A DNA stretch of 64,000 nucleotides from Paenimyroides ummariense. Lineage in GTDB: Bacteria; Bacteroidota; Bacteroidia; Flavobacteriales; Flavobacteriaceae. The DNA is taken from contig NZ_FOVI01000005.1 in the NCBI RefSeq assembly GCF_900115115.1, forward strand, positions 62,001 through 126,000. The letters run 5' to 3'. Made by a program: the position numbers and the translations under genes. The notes under the pieces are model-generated. The model saw only the letters and a program-made list of their open reading frames with translations, ran no database searches and was not told the DNA's origin. Of the stretch, positions 34,658-45,657 are shown piece by piece (position 1 is the stretch's first letter; every line of letters starts with the position of its first letter).

Positions 34658-35554
34658 ATGCTTGATTTTAGACTAAAAGTTTTTTACGTCGTTGCAAAGC
34701 GGCTGAATTTTACCAAAGCCGCAGAAGAACTGTTTATTTCGCAACCTGCGGTCAGTAAGCATATACACGAAATTGAAACCCATTATAAAAGCAAATTCTT
34801 TGAAAGAAACGGCTCACGAATAAAATTAACGCCAGCAGGAAGCATACTTCTAAAGTGTGCTGAAGAAATATTTAATATACACAGAAATATAGAATTTGAA
34901 CTTGCAGCACTAAAAAAGGATGTAAAAGGAACGCTGCACATAGGCGCAAGTACAACCGTAGCACAATATTTTATCCCTGCGTATTTGGCTTCTTTTAAAC
35001 AAAAATTCCCCAATCTGAAAATTTCATTATGCGTAAATAATACGGAACACGTTGAAAATCTGCTGATAGAAAACAAAATCAATTTAGCCATTGTTGAGGG
35101 GCATACCAAGCGAAAGAATTTAAAATACTTGCCTTTAGTTAAGGATGAAATTGTTCTGTGTACGAGAAGTTCCAACCACGCTTCAAATAAGGCAATGATT
35201 ACATTAAAGGATTTACAGCAATTACCCATAGTTATCAGGGAGGGTGGTTCGGGTTCCCGTGAGGTTATAGTGGCAGCATTGAAAAAAGCCGGAATAGCTG
35301 TTTCATCACTAAAAATTGATATGGAATTTGAGAGTACAGAAAGTATAAAATCATATTTGCTAAGTTCCAATTCTTATGCTTTCTTATCTATAAACGCAAT
35401 ATTTAACGAATTAAAGAACGGGGTGTTAAAAATAGTTGACGTGAAAGATTTGGAAATACAGCGTTATTTCTACTTTGTTACCCAACAAGGCGATACCCAT
35501 TTTTTGAATGATGTATTTTTAAAGCACCTAACTTTAAATAACCTGAAGCTATAA
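34658..35554 (+). CDS. LysR-family transcriptional regulator
   Basis: The N-terminal winged HTH (LNFTKAAEELFISQPAVSKH, about 16-35) and the periplasmic-binding-like effector domain (about 90-295) are complete. The neighbour is a YeiH-type exporter, and LysR/YeiH pairs are widespread, so it probably activates that gene. The pair looks like cargo lying between mobC and the methylase-helicase; it has no phased array. Confidence 0.9.
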   Translation: MLDFRLKVFYVVAKRLNFTKAAEELFISQPAVSKHIHEIETHYKSKFFERNGSRIKLTPAGSILLKCAEEIFNIHRNIEFELAALKKDVKGTLHIGASTTVAQYFIPAYLASFKQKFPNLKISLCVNNTEHVENLLIENKINLAIVEGHTKRKNLKYLPLVKDEIVLCTRSSNHASNKAMITLKDLQQLPIVIREGGSGSREVIVAALKKAGIAVSSLKIDMEFESTESIKSYLLSSNSYAFLSINAIFNELKNGVLKIVDVKDLEIQRYFYFVTQQGDTHFLNDVFLKHLTLNNLKL

Positions 35555-35602
35555 TACATTCGAAATAGTCATTTCCCTATTTTTTCAATCTTGCAGAATT
35601 TT

Positions 35603-35628
35603 GCACTAAATATTAAACAATTTAGTGC
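35603..35628 (+). promoter_or_regulatory. inverted repeat at the YeiH start codon
   Basis: GCACTAAAT and ATTTAGTGC are perfect 9-bp arms separated by 8 bp, ending one base before the ATG at 35630. In RNA this would hide the ribosome binding site; as DNA it could be an operator. It also argues for 35630 rather than the upstream ATG at 35591. Confidence 0.55.
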
Positions 35629-35629
35629 G

Positions 35630-36595
35630 ATGAAAAACAACCCGCTTAATAATAAGAAAAGGATTTTAGACCGAAGCATCACAACCAGAGAATTAATTTT
35701 TCTCCTATCGCTCGTATGCTGCCTATCGCCCTTTATATCTCCACCATTAGCATTGCTTTTTGGAATAGTAATAGCACAATTTATAGGACATCCCTATCTA
35801 CATCTTAATCATAAGGCCACGCATCTGTTATTGCAGATTTCGGTAGTAGGTTTAGGCTTCGGGATGAATTTAGGTACAGCATTGAAAGCAGGTAAAGACG
35901 GTGTTTTGTTTACAGTTGTCTCGATATTTAGCATCCTTATATTAGGTTATATTTTAGGAAAAGTTCTAAAGATAAATAAGGAAACCTCGTTTCTTATTTC
36001 AGTCGGTACGGCAATTTGTGGTGGCAGTGCCATTGCCGCTGTTTCGCCTGTTATAAATGCCAAAGAGAAGCAGGTAAGCGTTGCATTAGGTACTATATTC
36101 ATTCTCAATTCCATTGCGCTTATTCTTTTCCCCATTGTGGGGCATATGCTGCATCTGTCACAAACACAGTTCGGATTGTGGTGTGCAATAGCAATACAGG
36201 ATACAAGCTCCGTTGTCGGAGCGGCCAGTAAGTATGGGAACGAAGCACTGCAAATCGCTACGACAGTGAAGCTCACGAGAGCATTATGGATAATTCCGAT
36301 TGCCTTTTTCAGTTCGGTTATTTTCAAGTCAAAAAACTCTAAAATAAAAATACCTTACTTCATTGGATTGTTTGTTGTTGCCATTATACTCAACACCTAT
36401 GTCCCGTTCTTTCAGAAGATAGGAAGCTATATTGTGTACATTTCAAAAACGGGAATGACACTCACACTTTTTTTAATCGGCGCAGGATTATCGATAAAGG
36501 TTTTAGCTTCCGTTGGATTTAAGCCAATATTACAAGGTGTTATCCTGTGGGTACTTTTAGCAGTACCTGCCGTTTTAGTATTGCTATTTTTATAG
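35630..36595 (+). CDS. YeiH-family (UPF0324) membrane exporter
   Basis: About ten transmembrane helices and the conserved family segments GTAICGGSAIAA and QDTSSVVGAA identify the UPF0324/YeiH family, annotated as putative sulfate or small-anion exporters; the substrate is not established. I use ATG 35630 (MKNNPLNNKKRIL) because the inverted repeat just before it would otherwise be coding. It is presumably controlled by the LysR gene upstream. Confidence 0.82.
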   Translation: MKNNPLNNKKRILDRSITTRELIFLLSLVCCLSPFISPPLALLFGIVIAQFIGHPYLHLNHKATHLLLQISVVGLGFGMNLGTALKAGKDGVLFTVVSIFSILILGYILGKVLKINKETSFLISVGTAICGGSAIAAVSPVINAKEKQVSVALGTIFILNSIALILFPIVGHMLHLSQTQFGLWCAIAIQDTSSVVGAASKYGNEALQIATTVKLTRALWIIPIAFFSSVIFKSKNSKIKIPYFIGLFVVAIILNTYVPFFQKIGSYIVYISKTGMTLTLFLIGAGLSIKVLASVGFKPILQGVILWVLLAVPAVLVLLFL

Positions 36596-36661
36596 TTGTA
36601 TTTTTTTCAACTATTAAGACTTACTAAAAATACAAGAACACGTCTCATAGTAAAACAAAAA

Positions 36662-39600
36662 TTAAAATCTACGAATAAAGGGAACGCTGTTTGTCCGAAC
36701 AATACTTTCCGAAACCTGCGCAGCTTCTTTCAATTTTTCCACCTGCTCCCTACTTTCTCCTTTAGTTTCAGGTGTAATGGATAACTGTATCTTTCTTTCT
36801 ACGGCTGCCAGTTCCGTTTTAAGCTCGCTTAATCGGTTTTCTTTAGACCAGATTCCGTTAACTACGTCCTGAAGTACAGGCAGGTCTTTTTGCATTTCCG
36901 TAATTTTCTCCTGTTCCTGCTTCACAAAGCCCGGTAGCTTTTCCAAAGCCCTTAAAAAATTCATTGCGGCAGTTTCGGGGTCTTTTGCCATTAATCCGTT
37001 GTTGTAGGTGTATTTGATATTGCCTTCGCCCTGCACCAAAAAGCGATTAACCCGAATATCCACGCCCTCTTTTTCCGACATTTCAGTTTTGACCAACAGC
37101 GTAAAACCGTACAAGCTGCCTATTTCTTCATACTGCCCTCCGGTATGGGCTTTGTCCGCAATCTCGTTCAGCTTTGCACCGATTTGTTTCGGATTTGCAT
37201 TGGGTGGCAAGCCATTCAACAGCACAGGGTTTTCGATTGTACCGTCCGAACGCTTTTGCAGGCGTTGCTGTAAGTTTTCCCAGTCGGTACTCATACGGCT
37301 CAAACGGGATTGAGTGCTTTGCAACATTTCCGTATAATCCTGTACCTTAAATTTGGCACTGGATTTAGAACGGTTGAACGCCTGCTTTTCGCTTTCCAGT
37401 CCGGCAATCTGTTTTTCCAGTTTGGCTTTATCCAACAGGTCTGTATTTCCTGACAGGATTGCCACATATTCCGAAAAGTTCATTCCCGATTTTTCGTCCA
37501 TACTTCCCTCGTCAATCGTTCTTTTGGTCAGGTTGTTGGTCTTTAACTGGTCGATGAAAAGCTGCTTATTATACAGCAGGTTGAACTTGTAACTATCCAA
37601 AGATTTTTCAACGGCATAGATAATCACAGCCACTTTATTATCGGCAAAGAATTTGGCAATCTCGTTGCCTTTTCTGATTGCCCGCCCGTCCCTTTGGGCA
37701 AGGTCTGACGGTCGCCACGGCGTATCTAAATGATGAACGACAACAGCTCTTTTCTGTGCGTTTACGCCAGTTCCGAGCATACTCGTAGAACCGAACAGTA
37801 CACGGATTTTACCCTCGTTCATCCCGTTGATAAGGTCTTTACGTTGCTTATCATTTTTCGCTTCCTGAATAAACCTTATTTCGTGCGCAGGGATGCCGTG
37901 GTCTTCCACGAGCTTGCGTTTGATTTCAGAGTACACATTCCATTCGTTCGGCTTATAGGTTCCCAAATCAGAGAAAACGAACTGCGTTCCTTTTTGTGCG
38001 TTGAACCGGTTGTAATACTTGGCGATATTTGCCGCACAATGCGAAGCCTTGTTGTCGGGATGGTCGTCGTAGATACCGCTTACCATACGCATATCGAGCG
38101 ACATCTTGCGGGCGTAGTCCGTAGCAATGAGCATCTTTGCTTTTTCTTCCCTTTGCGACAAAGGTTCTCTGCCGAGCAAAGTAGCATCGCCCGTTTTGGC
38201 AAACTGCATCAGGCTTTGTATAAAGGCTTCTTGGTCGGGCGTTGGCGGTATATTGTACAATATCTCGTTTTTGGTCGGGCGGTCAATACCAATATCCTTT
38301 GCCGTTCTGTAATCCGTTATCTCAGAATAGAACTGCGCCAGTTCTGGCACTTTGATAAAGTAGCGAAAACGCTCTTTGGCGACAATATTGTTAGCTACCG
38401 AAAATTCATAATCGGTCGTTTTCCTTGCATAGATAGCAGCCCACGCATCAAAGGAATGAATACCCTGCTTTTCCAATGCACGGGGACGCAGGTATTTGAA
38501 CAGCAGGTACAGCTCCGTTAATGAATTGCTGATAGTTGTACCCGAAAGAAAGGTTGCCCCCATATCCGCATTGGTACGCTCCTGAATGGTGCGGATAGCA
38601 AACAGCAGGTTCAATGCCTTTTGGCTGCCGTCCACGTTACCCAGTCCGGCAACCCGTGTATGACGGGTGTTGAACATCAGGTTTTTGAACTGGTGGCTTT
38701 CGTCCACAAACAAATGGTCTATACCCATCATCTTAAAGTCCACAATATCATCTTTGCGGTTTTCAATATCGTGTTGCAGCGTTTTCAGCTTTACTTCAAG
38801 ATTTTCTTTTCGCTTAATTACTCCGGCGAGCATTCCCCTTGTCACTTCCTTGCCTTGCGATTTCAGGGCATCGAGGTTGCGCTCTACGCTGTCTAATTCT
38901 ATTTCGAGGATTTCCTTTTGTATTTCGGGCGACTGCGGTATCATTCCGAACTGGTCGTGCGTAAGTATCACACAGTCCCAATCATTATTTTTAATATCCC
39001 CGAAAATGCGCAGGCGTTTCTGCGGCGTAAAATCATCAATACCTGGATAAAGTATTTTAGCGTGGGGATAGGCTTTGCGGTAGTCTTCGGCAATGGCAGG
39101 TATATTCGCTTTCAGCCCGATAATCATCGGCTTATGGGCTAATCCCAAACGCTTCATTTCCTGCGCTGCGGTACACATTATCAGCGTTTTTCCTGCGCCT
39201 ACTTCGTGGTCGCAGATAGCACCGTTGTTCAGTTTTATCATCCAAACGGTGTCCTTTTGGCTTGAATACAGGTCTTCAATGCCTGCTCCCTTGCGGTCTA
39301 ATCCCGGAAATTCCTGATGGCTGCCGTCATAGTTCGGGCGAACAAAACAGTTAAACGTATCGTTGTACTGGTCGGTCAGCCTGTTTTTAAATTCATCATT
39401 CTGTGCGTGTAGCCAGTCGGTAAAAGCGTTACGGATTTCGTCAATCTTGGTGTTCGCCATTTGTATGGCTTCCATATCCCGTACTTTGACCTCTTGGTCG
39501 CCAACCATTACTTTTTTGGTAATATCAGGCGTGGTATTGACAAGGGCGTGTTTGAGCAGGGCAATACCGTCAAACGTTCGGCTTTCCGCTTTGACGGCAT

Positions 39601-42094
39601 ATTTTTCCCAAATGTGCATATTGCCCTGATGACACTTCACGGAAAAGTCGTCGGAGCTTTCGGAGTAATGAACCAGTACATCCGCATCGAACAGGTGCGA
39701 AGCGAAACGGGCATAAATTCGGGCAGGTATCCACCGTTCGCCGAGGTTAAAATCCAGTTCCTCAAATTCGATACGTTTTGGTCGGGCTTCCTCTAAAGCG
39801 GTAAGACTTTCTTTGGCTTCGGTATCATCAGGATTGTTTTCGAGATAGTTTCTTACTTCATCGGCTTTCTCAACTACGTTGCCTGCAATCCACCGTTCGG
39901 CTATCTCGTATTCTTGTTGTAGCGGATTGTAGAACAATCGTCCGTGAAAGGCTTCTTTCAGAGTATCGGCAGGCAGGCTGCTGATTTCCGACATAAAGTC
40001 CAAATCCACGTTGCCGTATTTGTTCAGCGAGGCGGCTAAAGCCTCTTCGGGATTATCGGTTGCTAATGTGGTGGTAGAAAAACTAACGGGACGGCTGAAT
40101 ATATCCGCTTTGTGAATTACGCCGCCAATGATACGCTCCAGATAGGGAATTTCTTTACCTGCACTGTCCGTCTTTATCAGCTTGGCATTTTCGGCAACAT
40201 TGAGATTACCGTATTTTTTGACAAAGCCATCGTACAGGAGGTTCAGCGTTTCCCGTTCTACCTTGTGTTCGGTCTGCGTCTCAGCTTCCTTTTGGTACAG
40301 GTTGATATAACTGTCCCTTACGGCAATATAGGCATCGGCTCTTGCTTTCTGTGAAGACGGCAATTGCAATGGATGAAAGATTGCTTTTTTGTCTTCCTTT
40401 TCTACCTCTTGCAGATAACCCACCCAACCGTTTTCCACCACAAGGCAATCGTTACGGTGGAACGATTGCAGTTCACCAGTGTACGGGGCAGGTTCAGGAA
40501 TAGCGGTAATATTGGTAGCGGTAATGGCTGTCTTATTAGACTGGCCATTACCGTTTATTTGTGAAAACAGGTCGCCGATAGGTTCCTGTTTTTTACCGTT
40601 TACTTGGGTTGTTCCATTGGCAGCACCATTAGATTTTAGCGGCGTGTAAGGTTGCCTTGCACTACTGAACAGGTCGGGCTGACGATTTATCGTGCCTCTT
40701 CTTTTATTAGTGCTTTGCCTTTTGGTTTGGGTAGTTTTTTTTGGTGGAGCAAGAACCATTACAGGTTCGCCCGCACTTTCAAACAGGTCGAAAATGCTTA
40801 GTTGCTTTAATTCCTGCGGGCTTTCCTGATAGACTACTGGAGTAGGTACAGGTTGCGGTTTTTGCGGAATGATTACAGGGTCAATGACTGGAGGTGTAAC
40901 CTTTGGTTCGATAGGAATTTGTATAACAGGCTCATCATTGCGTTCGCCTCTGTATAAATTCAAATTCAGATGCTTTCCAAAATCTTCGGAAAGAATTTGC
41001 TTCAAATCTTTGGCAATACCCTCAACACCGCCTTTATGCGTGTAGATTAAGGCAGGTTGCCCGTATGGGTCGGTATCTAATTTTTGGTCGGTATGGATAA
41101 TTCTTGTGCTATCCTGAAAGAGCGCATTGCCGGGAGTATTATATTCGGTTGGCTTGCTTTGGCAAAACAGATCTTCCCTGTCGGTCAGATTTTGTTTTGC
41201 CGTATTTTTTTGCAGGATAATAAGGTCGCTGCCGACTTCCGTACCTGCATATTCGGTAAACAGGTTGTTAGGTAATCTTACAGCCGAAACCAAATTATTA
41301 TCCTGCATCAACGCCCTGCGTATGGGTTCGTTCTTGGGACTATTCAAAATGCCCTGCGAAGTGATGTAAGCCAACAGACCGCCCTCACGAAGCATATCAG
41401 CACCTTTCAGAAAAAAGTAATTGTGTATGCTTCGGGCAGCTTGTTCCTTTGCGCTGTTTCTACTACGGGAAAAAGAAAGGTCAAATACGGAAGTATCGCC
41501 AAAAGGGATATTACTGGCAACTACATCATAGCTCTTTTGTTCCCTTTCGGGGATTTCTTCAAAGCCGTTTATACGGATATTGCTTTCGGGGTAAAGCTGC
41601 TTTAAAATCTTGCCTGTAAGCAAGTCCTTTTCATAAGCGGTTACACTGGCTTTCTGATTTTCTATAAATGATTGGATAAATGAACCGATACCTGCGGAGG
41701 GTTCGAGGAATTTATCAATGTGCAGACCATTATCCCGTAAGGCAAATGAAATGGCATCTATAACCTTTGGTGGGGTATAAAAAGCCGTCAGTACGGAACT
41801 TTTCATACTATCCACATACCTGCGGTATTGCTTATCATCTTGGGAATTTTCTTTAAGTAGTTGGTGGAGTTCCTGCGTTAGTGGAAAAAGGTCGTGTTCT
41901 GTTTTTCTCCAATGATTGATGTCTATTTCGTTCTCTACGGGGTTCAGAACGAATTTAAGACCGCCAAATCCGCTGTATTGCATCATTAGCAGTCTTTCGC
42001 CTACGGTGGCTTGTCGTTTCTCCTTTTCCAGTTCAAAAACAATTCGCAGGGCATCAATATTCAGTTGGAGATGTTGCTTTTTACTGAAGCCCAT
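36662..42094 (-). CDS. giant N6-adenine methylase / SNF2-like helicase
   Basis: About 1810 residues. The N-terminal methylase domain has the NIPF catalytic motif near 196 ([10 protein letters not shown]). A Pro/Gln-rich linker follows at about 395-520. The helicase half has Walker A HEVGAGKT near 968, DESH near 1133 and motif [10 protein letters not shown] near 1471, and a coiled-coil tail. Such proteins are a fixture of CTnDOT-type elements and are thought to protect or process transferred DNA; this is inference. ATG 42094 is used (a TTG lies 9 bp upstream). It overlaps the DUF1896 gene. Confidence 0.85.
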   Translation of the reverse strand: MGFSKKQHLQLNIDALRIVFELEKEKRQATVGERLLMMQYSGFGGLKFVLNPVENEIDINHWRKTEHDLFPLTQELHQLLKENSQDDKQYRRYVDSMKSSVLTAFYTPPKVIDAISFALRDNGLHIDKFLEPSAGIGSFIQSFIENQKASVTAYEKDLLTGKILKQLYPESNIRINGFEEIPEREQKSYDVVASNIPFGDTSVFDLSFSRSRNSAKEQAARSIHNYFFLKGADMLREGGLLAYITSQGILNSPKNEPIRRALMQDNNLVSAVRLPNNLFTEYAGTEVGSDLIILQKNTAKQNLTDREDLFCQSKPTEYNTPGNALFQDSTRIIHTDQKLDTDPYGQPALIYTHKGGVEGIAKDLKQILSEDFGKHLNLNLYRGERNDEPVIQIPIEPKVTPPVIDPVIIPQKPQPVPTPVVYQESPQELKQLSIFDLFESAGEPVMVLAPPKKTTQTKRQSTNKRRGTINRQPDLFSSARQPYTPLKSNGAANGTTQVNGKKQEPIGDLFSQINGNGQSNKTAITATNITAIPEPAPYTGELQSFHRNDCLVVENGWVGYLQEVEKEDKKAIFHPLQLPSSQKARADAYIAVRDSYINLYQKEAETQTEHKVERETLNLLYDGFVKKYGNLNVAENAKLIKTDSAGKEIPYLERIIGGVIHKADIFSRPVSFSTTTLATDNPEEALAASLNKYGNVDLDFMSEISSLPADTLKEAFHGRLFYNPLQQEYEIAERWIAGNVVEKADEVRNYLENNPDDTEAKESLTALEEARPKRIEFEELDFNLGERWIPARIYARFASHLFDADVLVHYSESSDDFSVKCHQGNMHIWEKYAVKAESRTFDGIALLKHALVNTTPDITKKVMVGDQEVKVRDMEAIQMANTKIDEIRNAFTDWLHAQNDEFKNRLTDQYNDTFNCFVRPNYDGSHQEFPGLDRKGAGIEDLYSSQKDTVWMIKLNNGAICDHEVGAGKTLIMCTAAQEMKRLGLAHKPMIIGLKANIPAIAEDYRKAYPHAKILYPGIDDFTPQKRLRIFGDIKNNDWDCVILTHDQFGMIPQSPEIQKEILEIELDSVERNLDALKSQGKEVTRGMLAGVIKRKENLEVKLKTLQHDIENRKDDIVDFKMMGIDHLFVDESHQFKNLMFNTRHTRVAGLGNVDGSQKALNLLFAIRTIQERTNADMGATFLSGTTISNSLTELYLLFKYLRPRALEKQGIHSFDAWAAIYARKTTDYEFSVANNIVAKERFRYFIKVPELAQFYSEITDYRTAKDIGIDRPTKNEILYNIPPTPDQEAFIQSLMQFAKTGDATLLGREPLSQREEKAKMLIATDYARKMSLDMRMVSGIYDDHPDNKASHCAANIAKYYNRFNAQKGTQFVFSDLGTYKPNEWNVYSEIKRKLVEDHGIPAHEIRFIQEAKNDKQRKDLINGMNEGKIRVLFGSTSMLGTGVNAQKRAVVVHHLDTPWRPSDLAQRDGRAIRKGNEIAKFFADNKVAVIIYAVEKSLDSYKFNLLYNKQLFIDQLKTNNLTKRTIDEGSMDEKSGMNFSEYVAILSGNTDLLDKAKLEKQIAGLESEKQAFNRSKSSAKFKVQDYTEMLQSTQSRLSRMSTDWENLQQRLQKRSDGTIENPVLLNGLPPNANPKQIGAKLNEIADKAHTGGQYEEIGSLYGFTLLVKTEMSEKEGVDIRVNRFLVQGEGNIKYTYNNGLMAKDPETAAMNFLRALEKLPGFVKQEQEKITEMQKDLPVLQDVVNGIWSKENRLSELKTELAAVERKIQLSITPETKGESREQVEKLKEAAQVSESIVRTNSVPFIRRF

Positions 42095-42518
42095 TTTCCT
42101 CAATCCATATTGAGATGGTTCCGGTCAGTTCGGTATAGAGTACATCAAACTCATTTCCGTTGGCGAAATCATCAGTTAATTCATATTCTGCGAAAACAGG
42201 CTCACAAACGGGAAACATTTTAAAGGCGAACGGTCGCAGTTCCTCGTCTGCCATTATGGTATCAAATTCATTGCATACCACTTTGAAAACCGTGTCGAAC
42301 TTGGAGAAGTGTAAGCCCTCAAAAAGTATATAGTTGGCTATTTCGTCGCATTGCTCAACGGCATTTCCCGAACGGAAAGCACCCTCATAAGCATTGGCAG
42401 CCCACGAAGACCGTTGGTCAATGAATTTTTGGTCGTGTGCCTTTTCGGGAAAGCTGCTGTTTAATAATTCTTGCAGTCGTAATCTGAAATACGATAGGTC
42501 TTTTTGCTGTACATCCAT
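42081..42518 (-). CDS. DUF1896 family protein
   Basis: A 145-residue acidic soluble protein matching DUF1896 ([20 protein letters not shown] near the N-terminus). The family travels with the methylase-helicase on Bacteroidota ICEs; function is unknown. Its 3' end overlaps the helicase start by 14 bp, so the two are coupled. A phased GCCA array is 69 bp upstream. Confidence 0.8.
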   Translation of the reverse strand: MDVQQKDLSYFRLRLQELLNSSFPEKAHDQKFIDQRSSWAANAYEGAFRSGNAVEQCDEIANYILFEGLHFSKFDTVFKVVCNEFDTIMADEELRPFAFKMFPVCEPVFAEYELTDDFANGNEFDVLYTELTGTISIWIEENGLQ

Positions 42519-42586
42519 ACTTTATTTTGTTTAGAATTTTACTTAAATCCTAAAATTAGAAGCAGAAGCAAACAGCTTTGATAATG

Positions 42587-42621
42587 TTGTAGGGTTTGGC
42601 TTTGAAAGGCAGGATTTGGCG
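42587..42621 (-). repeat. phased GCCA array b upstream of the DUF1896/helicase operon
   Basis: Plus-strand units TTGTA, TGGCT, AGGCA and TGGCG start at 42587, 42597, 42607 and 42617. The sequence between the units is almost identical to array a at 3890, 38 kb away. It reads towards the minus-strand operon. Confidence 0.8.
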
Positions 42622-42697
42622 TAAAGAAGTTAAATAGCGAGGAATTTAATTTGTATTTTTGAAAGTAAAAACGACGATAATCGACAGACAATAGATA

Positions 42698-44833
42698 ATG
42701 AATGAATTAGAACCGCTAAAGAGTATTTTTAAAGACAGAATATTTAAAATACCAGACTACCAACGTGGCTACGCTTGGACTACACGACAACTAAAAGATT
42801 TTTGGGAGGATTTAGTTAATCTTCCCGCTGATAGATTTCATTACACGGGATTACTGTCCTTAAAAAAAGTAGACAAAAATACTTGGAGTAAATGGAATGA
42901 TGAGCGTTGGCTGATTGAAGATAGAGGCTTCAAGCCTTTTCATATTGTTGATGGGCAACAACGATTGACAACATTTGTAGTTTTTATACAAGCTATCTCG
43001 GAACAACTCAAAGCCATACCTGAAAACAAGGATAAAAAGGATGAAGATATTTATCTTGGTTCGTTTAGTTTAAAAGCCATTAAGGAAGAATATTTAGTAA
43101 TTGAAAAACCTCCGCAATTTATTATCAAAACATACAAATTTGGCTACGAGGTTGATAATCCAAGTTTCAAATTTTTACGACATAGAATTTTTTTAGAACC
43201 CAATAGCGGAACAATTCAAGAAACTTTTTATACCCTAAATCTTGAAAATGCCAAAAGGTTTTTCAAAGAAAATCTACAAAATTATTTCGACCAATATGGC
43301 TTAAACGAAATTGAAGCGTTGTTCAAAAAGGTCACGCAAAACCTAATGTTTAACGTTTATGAGATAAGCGATGATTTTGATGTTTTTGTTGCATTTGAAA
43401 CAATGAATAATCGTGGAAAAAAACTATCAAATTTAGAACTTCTTAAAAATCGCTTAATATATTTAACCACTTTGTACGATGAGAATGAGCTCAAAAATGA
43501 TGAGCGAAATTCCTTGCGAGAGAAAATCAATGATGCTTGGAAAGAAGTCTATTATCAGCTTGGACGAAATAAACAAAATCCACTCAACGATGATGATTTT
43601 TTAGTAGCCCATTGGATAATGTATTTTCAATACACAAGAGAAAAAGGCGATGATTACATCAGGTTTTTGTTGGAGCAAAAATTTACACCACAAAATATAT
43701 ATGCGAAAACAGAAGTGAGAGTTAGTTCTTTACAGGATTTTGAAGAAGTTAGAGAGGATGAAGACACCGACCAGGAAGAGGTTGAGATTAATGGAGAAGA
43801 CGAAATAATAGTAATGCGTTCTCGACTTTCTCCTAAAGAAATCGAAGACTATGTAAACAGTTTAAAAGCTGCTGCTGTTCATTGGTATAATACACATAAT
43901 CCGGTAAACAATCCAGACTTGACTACACAAGAAAGCCTATGGATAGACCGATTGAACAGAATTGGTATAATTTATTTCCGTCCGCTTGTAACCGTATCTT
44001 TTTTAAACAAGGATATTAATTCGAGTAAACGAATTAACTTATTCAAAGCAATTGAGCGTTTCATATTTATCACATTCCGGCTAAGCCGAGCTTTTTCTAC
44101 TTATAGAAACAGTGAATTTTATCGGGCTGCAAGACAGTTGCGAAATAGCGAATTAACTATTGAAACTATTATCCAACGCTTGAATGACAGAATGAATTAC
44201 TGTTTTTACACCCCTGAAAATTCTGAAGAAACCTATTTCGATTATACATACTTTCAAAAATTTATTGACAAGAAGTTTAAAAGCGGGGGTGGCTTTTATT
44301 ATTGGAATGGACTTCGCTATTTCCTATATGAGTATGAAATGGAAAAAGTACGGCAAAGAGGAAGTCAAAAGATTGATTGGAGGTTATTTGTAAAGAGTGA
44401 AAAAGACAAAGTTTCCATTGAACATATTTATCCCCAAACTCCAACACATTCAAGCTGGAAATCCAGTTTTAAAGGTCATAAAAAGTCACAGTTACCTTTT
44501 TTTCAAGGAACATTAGGAAATCTTTTGCCACTTTCACAAAGCATTAATTCCAGTTTGCAAAACGATTGCTTTGATGATAAGAAAAAGGCAAAGTACAACG
44601 AAAAGAAAGAGAAAATAAGGCAAGGTTATTCCGACGGTTCACATTCAGAAATTGAAGTATCGGGATACGAGGAATGGAACTCTGAAACCATACTTGATAG
44701 AGGTAACAAGTTACTGGAATTTATGGAACAGCGTTGGGATTTAAAATTTGAAGATGAAACCGCAAAAGCTGAATTGCTGTTCCTTGACTTTATGCTCGAA
44801 GAAGAAGAACTACATACCACCACGGAAGAGTAA
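42698..44833 (+). CDS. DUF262/DUF1524 (GmrSD-like) protein
   Basis: The N-terminal DUF262 (ParB-like NTPase) domain shows PDYQRGYAWT near residue 20 and DGQQRLTTF near 83. The C-terminal DUF1524 HNH-type nuclease shows SIEHIYPQTP near 573 and LGNLLPLS near 608. The two domains are fused as in type IV restriction enzyme GmrSD, which cuts modified phage DNA, so a defence role is likely. A TATTTTTG box at 42654 could be its -7 element. It is encoded divergently from the ICE core operon and has no phased array of its own. Confidence 0.85.
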   Translation: MNELEPLKSIFKDRIFKIPDYQRGYAWTTRQLKDFWEDLVNLPADRFHYTGLLSLKKVDKNTWSKWNDERWLIEDRGFKPFHIVDGQQRLTTFVVFIQAISEQLKAIPENKDKKDEDIYLGSFSLKAIKEEYLVIEKPPQFIIKTYKFGYEVDNPSFKFLRHRIFLEPNSGTIQETFYTLNLENAKRFFKENLQNYFDQYGLNEIEALFKKVTQNLMFNVYEISDDFDVFVAFETMNNRGKKLSNLELLKNRLIYLTTLYDENELKNDERNSLREKINDAWKEVYYQLGRNKQNPLNDDDFLVAHWIMYFQYTREKGDDYIRFLLEQKFTPQNIYAKTEVRVSSLQDFEEVREDEDTDQEEVEINGEDEIIVMRSRLSPKEIEDYVNSLKAAAVHWYNTHNPVNNPDLTTQESLWIDRLNRIGIIYFRPLVTVSFLNKDINSSKRINLFKAIERFIFITFRLSRAFSTYRNSEFYRAARQLRNSELTIETIIQRLNDRMNYCFYTPENSEETYFDYTYFQKFIDKKFKSGGGFYYWNGLRYFLYEYEMEKVRQRGSQKIDWRLFVKSEKDKVSIEHIYPQTPTHSSWKSSFKGHKKSQLPFFQGTLGNLLPLSQSINSSLQNDCFDDKKKAKYNEKKEKIRQGYSDGSHSEIEVSGYEEWNSETILDRGNKLLEFMEQRWDLKFEDETAKAELLFLDFMLEEEELHTTTEE

Positions 44834-44854
44834 TATATAGAAATAATAGTGCAA

Positions 44855-45613
44855 ATGAATTATACAGAAAATATTGAACGCTTAAAAATACTCCTTACAG
44901 GAGCATCCACTGATGTTAATATAACAACTGAAAATGAAGCAGAATATAAGAGATTAAAAAGCGAACTGAACAAATCTGCTAAGTTTAAAGCCAATGAGCC
45001 GAAAGAGTTTAAAATCTGCTTTACGCTTCAGGAATTTAGAAGAGAAATGCAGACTAAAGGCGGGTATGCAGAACGGAGAAAATATATTAATGAAATCTTC
45101 TATCCTCTGATTTCAGATGAAAATTCGCTGTTAGATAGTATCGAAGAAATACAGCAAAATGTAAACTTTGGTCATTTAAACCTTTTACCACAGGATATAC
45201 AACAAAAAGGGAGAGAAATGTCGGAAGTATATTTGTACCTGTACTGTATTGAAAATTCATTAAGAATATTTATTGAAGAGATAATGAAGTCACAAACTGT
45301 AAATATTCCTAAAAGAGTGCAAGACACAATAGATAAATTAAAGAAAAGTGAGCAAGAGAGCAAATATTTACCAATACGAGGTAATAGCGATTTGTTTTAT
45401 TGCGACTTTATAGAGTTAGGAAAAATAATAGTCGGAAATTGGACAGTGTTCGGAAAGCATTTCCCAAAACAGAATGAACATTGGTTGAATGTAATGGTTG
45501 ACGAATTATACAAGATACGATGTTTAGTTGCCCACAATAGTTACGTTGGTAAGGATGAACGTGATGCACTAAAAGTTTACTATAAAAGCATTACCGCCCA
45601 ATTACAATTATAG
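44855..45613 (+). CDS. HEPN-domain protein (Swt1-like)
   Basis: The C-terminal part contains IRCLVAHNSYVG, an R-x4-H motif as in HEPN ribonucleases and the Swt1-type HEPN subfamily. The N-terminal 120 residues are helical and unassigned. I use ATG 44855; a GTG lies six bases upstream. It is 21 bp downstream of the DUF262 gene and probably forms a two-gene defence cassette with it. Confidence 0.65.
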   Translation: MNYTENIERLKILLTGASTDVNITTENEAEYKRLKSELNKSAKFKANEPKEFKICFTLQEFRREMQTKGGYAERRKYINEIFYPLISDENSLLDSIEEIQQNVNFGHLNLLPQDIQQKGREMSEVYLYLYCIENSLRIFIEEIMKSQTVNIPKRVQDTIDKLKKSEQESKYLPIRGNSDLFYCDFIELGKIIVGNWTVFGKHFPKQNEHWLNVMVDELYKIRCLVAHNSYVGKDERDALKVYYKSITAQLQL

Positions 45614-45629
45614 TATTCTATCAAATGTT

Positions 45630-45652
45630 AAACCCTCTTAATTAGAGGGTTT
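45630..45652. terminator. bidirectional terminator between convergent genes
   Basis: ACCCTCT and AGAGGGT form a stem around TAATT, with A and T runs on the outer sides. It serves both the HEPN gene (+) and the ORF6N gene (-). Confidence 0.8.
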
Positions 45653-45657
45653 TATTG

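Noticed and set aside
34783..35370. 195-codon open frame antisense to the LysR gene
   Set aside because: It mirrors a well-supported regulator; Cys/Phe/Ser-rich composition is typical of a shadow frame.
37730..38521. 263-codon open frame antisense to the methylase-helicase
   Set aside because: It lies fully opposite conserved helicase motifs; the length follows from codon bias of the real gene, and no domain is visible.
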